A stretch of DNA of 64,000 nt from Diplodia intermedia (lineage: Eukaryota > Ascomycota > Dothideomycetes > Botryosphaeriales > Botryosphaeriaceae), in contig JAKEKT010000009.1 in the NCBI GenBank assembly GCA_021495925.1, positions 124,001 through 188,000 of the forward strand. The letters run 5' to 3'. The notes below the pieces were generated by a model. That model saw nothing but the letters and a program-made list of their open reading frames with translations, did not search any database and was not told the origin of the DNA. Every line of letters starts with the position of its first letter. Position 1 is the stretch's first letter. Shown here piece by piece: positions 60,538 to 64,000 of this stretch. A program made the translations under genes and the position numbers.

Positions 60538-61803
60538 ATGTCATCCACCAAAGCAGACAGTGCCAACGACGAAACCTTGCCACCATCAACATGCACGGCA
60601 AAAGAGCTGGTGCAGGGTTTGATGCACCTCATCATGCAGACCTCGAATGAATTGATCGCTGCGCCATCGCAATTCAGCGATGATGAAGCGGAGATTGACG
60701 ATCACGCGGACCGGATCCAGGACCTTGACAGCAAGCTCGTCTCGCAAGCACTCGAGGTCTGGCTCGCCCACGGCGGCAAAACCGACCTGCGGACCTTTTT
60801 CCCCGCAGAAACCCAAGTCGGCTCGGCGACAGTAGACCCAATCGACCAATCCGAGCCGAGGCCGCAACGCGCAGAGAAAAGGGCAGCCACCATCCTGGGA
60901 AACCCATCTCTCTTCCCGCGCACCAATCAATTCATCTTCGAAACCACCTCCCTCGACACCTTCTACGCCTGGCTCTTCAAGACCCTCCCGCGCCTCCCCG
61001 CCGAACTCGTCCTCCTCGTCGCCCACACCTCCCTCCTCAGCAACAACAACACCACCAGCCCCTCCTCCTCCGCCGTCCCCGCCATCCCCTCCCTCTTCTC
61101 CTACTACCTCCCGCACCTCTACCCCCACCCGGGCCCCTGCACCGCCCACGCCCCCAACTGCCCCCGCTGCTGCACCTTCCCGACCACCACCACCACCACC
61201 ACCACCACCAGCGCCGCCGCCGACGGATCCCCGCGCCGCCATCTCCCGATCCCTCCCGCCTCCCGCCGATCAACGCGGTCGTCGTCGCCATGCATCACCA
61301 CCACCACCACCACCACCACCGGCGACGACGACAAAACCACCACGCCCAACCGCAGCCCCTACGCCCCCCTCTCCGCGCGCCTCTTGCGCGGGACATGGAA
61401 ATACGACTCGAACGGCTCGTGCTGCATGCCCTGCGCCGTCCGCTGCGCCGGCGCCTTCCGCCCCTGCGCGGCGTCCGGCGGCTGGATGGGGCTGGACGCC
61501 GCGTCGGGCGCGTGGCGGTGCGGCTGCATGCGGTGGCGGGCGACGGGGGCGGCGGGCGGTGGCGGCGGTGGGCGGTTGTTGTGGGATGCGTGGAGGAGGG
61601 GGTGGGGGTGCGGCGAGGCGCAGCCGTTTGACGGGGGGCTCTGCGTGGATTTTTGGGATGAGGAGGATGTTAGGGCGTGGGAGGAGGCGGATGAGAGGGA
61701 GAGGGAGGGGAGGGGGAGGGCGGGGATGAGGTGGGTCCGGGTGGGGGAGTGTGGGCGGTGTGGGGAGATGGGGGAGGAGGGGGAGGAGGATTTGGGGCTT
61801 TGA
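60538..61803 (+). CDS. Hypothetical protein with low-complexity centre and Cys/Trp-rich C-terminus
   Basis: A single-exon gene of 421 residues from the ATG at 60538. The first 150 residues look folded: helical, with A-K-E-L-V-Q-G-L-M-H-L-I and L-D-T-F-Y-A-W-L-F-K-T-L-P-R-L-P-A-E-L. The centre has two Thr runs coded by ACC triplet repeats (about 61184-61213 and 61290-61320). The C-terminal 150 residues are rich in Cys, Trp and Gly, with C-C-M-P-C-A-V-R-C and a G-E-C-G-R-C-G-E near the end, which could bind metal. No signal peptide or membrane helix is seen. The family is not recognised. Codon use near the 3' end is strongly G-rich, so the precise C-terminus is less certain than the rest. Confidence 0.6.
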   Translation: MSSTKADSANDETLPPSTCTAKELVQGLMHLIMQTSNELIAAPSQFSDDEAEIDDHADRIQDLDSKLVSQALEVWLAHGGKTDLRTFFPAETQVGSATVDPIDQSEPRPQRAEKRAATILGNPSLFPRTNQFIFETTSLDTFYAWLFKTLPRLPAELVLLVAHTSLLSNNNTTSPSSSAVPAIPSLFSYYLPHLYPHPGPCTAHAPNCPRCCTFPTTTTTTTTTSAAADGSPRRHLPIPPASRRSTRSSSPCITTTTTTTTGDDDKTTTPNRSPYAPLSARLLRGTWKYDSNGSCCMPCAVRCAGAFRPCAASGGWMGLDAASGAWRCGCMRWRATGAAGGGGGGRLLWDAWRRGWGCGEAQPFDGGLCVDFWDEEDVRAWEEADEREREGRGRAGMRWVRVGECGRCGEMGEEGEEDLGL

Positions 61804-62075
61804 GGGATGGAAGGAAGGAGGGAAGAGGGTCACTGTACACGCTGGCGATGACGTAGGCGATCCCGCCGCTCGTCTTTGATTTGAGTGTAGGGGCGCGGCT
61901 TGCTTTATCTGAAGCGCGAACTGTGCTTCGGATTGCCTTCGGATATGCTTTGGGTTGCCTTCAGGTAGTCTTCCCCTTGCCTTTCCCCAATGCAATGCCG
62001 GCCACGATACCCGACTCACTCATAATATTTCATTTCCATCATACCCGCCTCGAGACCTAAGCCTCTCACCACTCT

Positions 62076-62854
62076 TCACGGCTTGGGCACCGGCGTCACC
62101 TTCCTCACCACCTTCGCCGGACTCCCCATGGCCACGCTCCACGCCGGGATATCCTTTGTCACCACACTCCCCGCCGCAACGGTGCAGCCCTCCCCAATCG
62201 TCACCCCCGGCAGAATAATAACACTACCCCCGATCCAGCAATCGTCCCCAACGACAACCGGACTCGCATACTCGATGTTATCCCGCCGGCTCTGCACCTC
62301 CGTCTCGTGCGTGGCGGCGAAGATGGAGACGTTCGGGCCGAACATGACGCGGTCGCCGATCGTCACGACGCCGCAGTCGAGGACGGTGAGGTTGAAGTTC
62401 GCGTAGAAGCGGGCGCCGAGGCGGACGTTGCAGCCGTAGTCGACGAAGAAGGGCGGCTCGATGAAGGCCTCGTCGCCCTCGACGTGGCCGAGGAGGTCGC
62501 GCAGGAGGCCGAGGCGGTGTTTTTGGAGGGATTCGAAGTCCGGCGAGGTTTCGACCGGGAAGTGGTTGTTGTAGTTGTGGCACCAGGCGCGGGCTTTGAA
62601 GCGGGCGGAGGAGAGCTCGGGGACGAAGGAGTCGTAGCTGGAAGAGAGGGGGACAGTGAGGCTCAGCTTGGGGTGGATTCTTGACTTTTTTTTCTTATTT
62701 TTTTTTGGTGGGTGACGGCGAGCTGTGAGGCTCTGCGTCGTGTTGTTACTCACAGCATTCCGGATATCATGCGTTCGTACTGCTCGGACCAGGGGATGTG
62801 GTTGAGCGTGCGGGCGAGCGCCAGCTGCTCCTGGTTCTTCTCCGTGGCTGCCAT
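62076..62854 (-). CDS. Maltose/galactoside O-acetyltransferase family protein (left-handed beta-helix)
   Basis: Two exons on the minus strand: 62854-62754 and 62637-62076, giving 220 residues. The 116-nt intron (GTGAGT...CAG) joins S-G-M-L to Y-D-S-F-V-P-E-L. Exon 1 carries the Mac domain start (E-Q-Y-E-R-M-I-S-G-M-L-Y). After it come V-R-L-G-A-R-F-Y-A-N-F-N, then hexapeptide-repeat strands, V-V-T-I-G-D-R-V-M-F-G-P-N-V, I-G-G-S-V-I-I-L-P-G-V-T-I-G-E-G and a closing M-G-S-P-A-K-V-V-R. The histidine in A-T-H-E-T-E is the expected catalytic residue. These enzymes move acetyl from acetyl-CoA to a sugar 6-hydroxyl; the sugar is unknown. It is convergent with the gene ending at 61803, and no signal peptide is seen. 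Confidence 0.9.
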
Positions 62855-63259
62855 GGTCGTATCGGGTTCACACTGGTCGAAGCTGTGGTTGAGATAGGTA
62901 GTGGGATTGGTGGTACTTGGCGGCCCATCCAAAAGCTTTATAAAATTGTGTAGCTCCTCCCCAGTTAGCGTGATGTTTGTCCGGTCCCTGCTGGCTCGGG
63001 GAATTTCAGAAGCCGGGCTAAACCGAAAGCGGGAGTACTCCCAATCGCAGCTGCTTCGCGTGGGGCCGCGGCGAATGACGCACGCCTACCACCTGCCTTA
63101 GTGCTGACCCGGCCCCGACGTCCCACCAATGGTACCAGTCGCGTGGCCTTTCAGCTGCCGTCGATTCTGTTACACATGGAATGTCCGTCAGGCCATACAA
63201 CGCTCAGTGTGAAGTTCGAGCAGCTGCGTACGACTGGATCTGCACGTCCAACACGCTGT
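62855..63259. other. Intergenic
   Basis: About 405 bp. TATAAA-like sequence on the minus strand at about 62938-62943 is 85 bp before the acetyltransferase ATG. Confidence 0.45.
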
Positions 63260-64000
63260 TCAGAAGAACAGAAACGCGTGCTGGACTTTCAGCAAGGACG
63301 AACAGGTCTATGGCGGAGAGATTAGAAAAGGCATCATCCGAATGAGAGCAAGTCTTACCCATTCAGTCCACGAGACATTCCTCCACCCTTCCGGATTCTT
63401 TGGCCTGACCTCCCACACCTTCTTCAACAGGTCCGTCATGGCTTGATGCTGGAAGCCCGTCGACCGCTTGATCTCGCTGATGCACAACTGCACATAATGG
63501 TACTGGTGCGGCGAACTGGTCTCCGCGCCCGCCAGGAACAGAGGGAAGAGGAGCCGTTTGTAGAAGGGCGAATCCATCGGTATCCTCGCAGCCACATCTA
63601 ATATCGCCGCCACCGACTCTTTGATGACAGGTTCTTCGGGCGGACACGACTTCAAGGGCTCGGGGAAGCGCAGCACGCGGAGGATGCTGGCATGTCGATA
63701 CGCATCCGCGAGCAGCCTCCACTCCGGGTCCGGCGTGGGAAAGCTCGCCTGTTCCGGGCTCCAGCTCCTGAGGTAAGCCTCGGACGCGTCAAGGATTGGT
63801 TGGAAGTCCTCCATCGCCAGCGTGCCATTGAAGTGCTCCTTGCCGGCGGTGAGGACCTTGCCGATCTCGAAGAAGATCTCGCTGGGACAGCCGACCAGCG
63901 TTTCCAGACTGCCGTCGCGCGCGTCGAGGATGCAGCGGCGCACCGAGTCGGAGTACGCGATCTTCTCGGCCCCGCTGAAGCCGCGCAGGGCATCCAGCCA
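63260..64000 (-). CDS. C-terminal part of a Zn2Cys6-type regulator (cut by window edge)
   Basis: The minus-strand frame is open from the window edge at 64000 (W-L-D-A-L-R-G-F-S-G) to a splice donor at 63358. A 51-nt intron (63358-63308, GTAAGA...TAG) joins N-V-S-W-T-E-W to T-C-S-S-L-L-K-V-Q-H-A-F-L-F-F and a stop at 63260-63262, giving 229 visible residues. Without the splice the frame would end in an uninformative tail. The W-x-E-W-T-C-S ending with F-L-F-F is, from memory, common in fungal Zn2Cys6 regulators of the Fungal_trans_2 group. The middle has L-F-P-L-F-L-A-G-A-E-T, another mark of that group. The zinc cluster would lie beyond the right edge, so the regulator call is an inference from the C-terminus. 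Confidence 0.75.

Overview
The window is nuclear DNA of a filamentous ascomycete (Pezizomycotina; a Dothideomycete or relative is plausible, the species cannot be read from sequence). The evidence is GC-rich genes with short GT-AG introns of about 45-140 nt and fungus-specific families: a PTH11-like rhodopsin-fold receptor, Zn2Cys6 regulators, mitochondrial N-acetylglutamate synthase, an Nha1-type antiporter and a GLEYA adhesin.

Left part (1-16.5 kb). A regulator-like gene is cut by the left edge (minus strand). It is followed by an Na+/H+ antiporter (minus), a repeat-containing gene of unknown function broken by a 472-bp hAT-like MITE, a GNAT acetyltransferase, a small membrane-anchored protein, a class C beta-lactamase-fold hydrolase with five exons, a seven-helix receptor and a secreted FMN-dependent 2-hydroxyacid oxidase (minus).

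Middle (16.5-29.3 kb). A 3.3-kb gene-poor stretch precedes N-acetylglutamate synthase (minus), which is transcribed divergently from a 6-phosphogluconate/3-hydroxyisobutyrate dehydrogenase-like enzyme; a perfect CPC1/Gcn4-type site lies just upstream of the synthase. Next come an R3H-domain protein and a small helical protein, then 2.9 kb without a gene.

The dominant feature is one gene at 29378-55304, about 40% of the window. With one 139-nt intron it encodes a secreted protein of about 8,595 residues. Its second exon is 25.4 kb long and has no in-frame stop until the end. The product has a signal peptide, about 130 degenerate flocculin-like Thr/Ser-rich beta repeats in six families, mucin-like spacers, four Cys-rich repeats, a further Cys-containing domain and a C-terminal GLEYA (lectin-like adhesin) domain. 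No GPI or transmembrane anchor is visible at the C-terminus.

Right part (55.3-64 kb). It holds a Zn2Cys6 regulator with a GC-AG intron, an unrecognised Cys-rich protein, a maltose/galactoside O-acetyltransferase family enzyme (minus), and the 3' part of a second fungal regulator (minus) that runs off the right edge. Nothing suggests a metabolic gene cluster; the genes look like an ordinary gene neighbourhood around one extraordinary adhesin gene. All gene models are from reading frames, splice signals and family knowledge; no searches were run.
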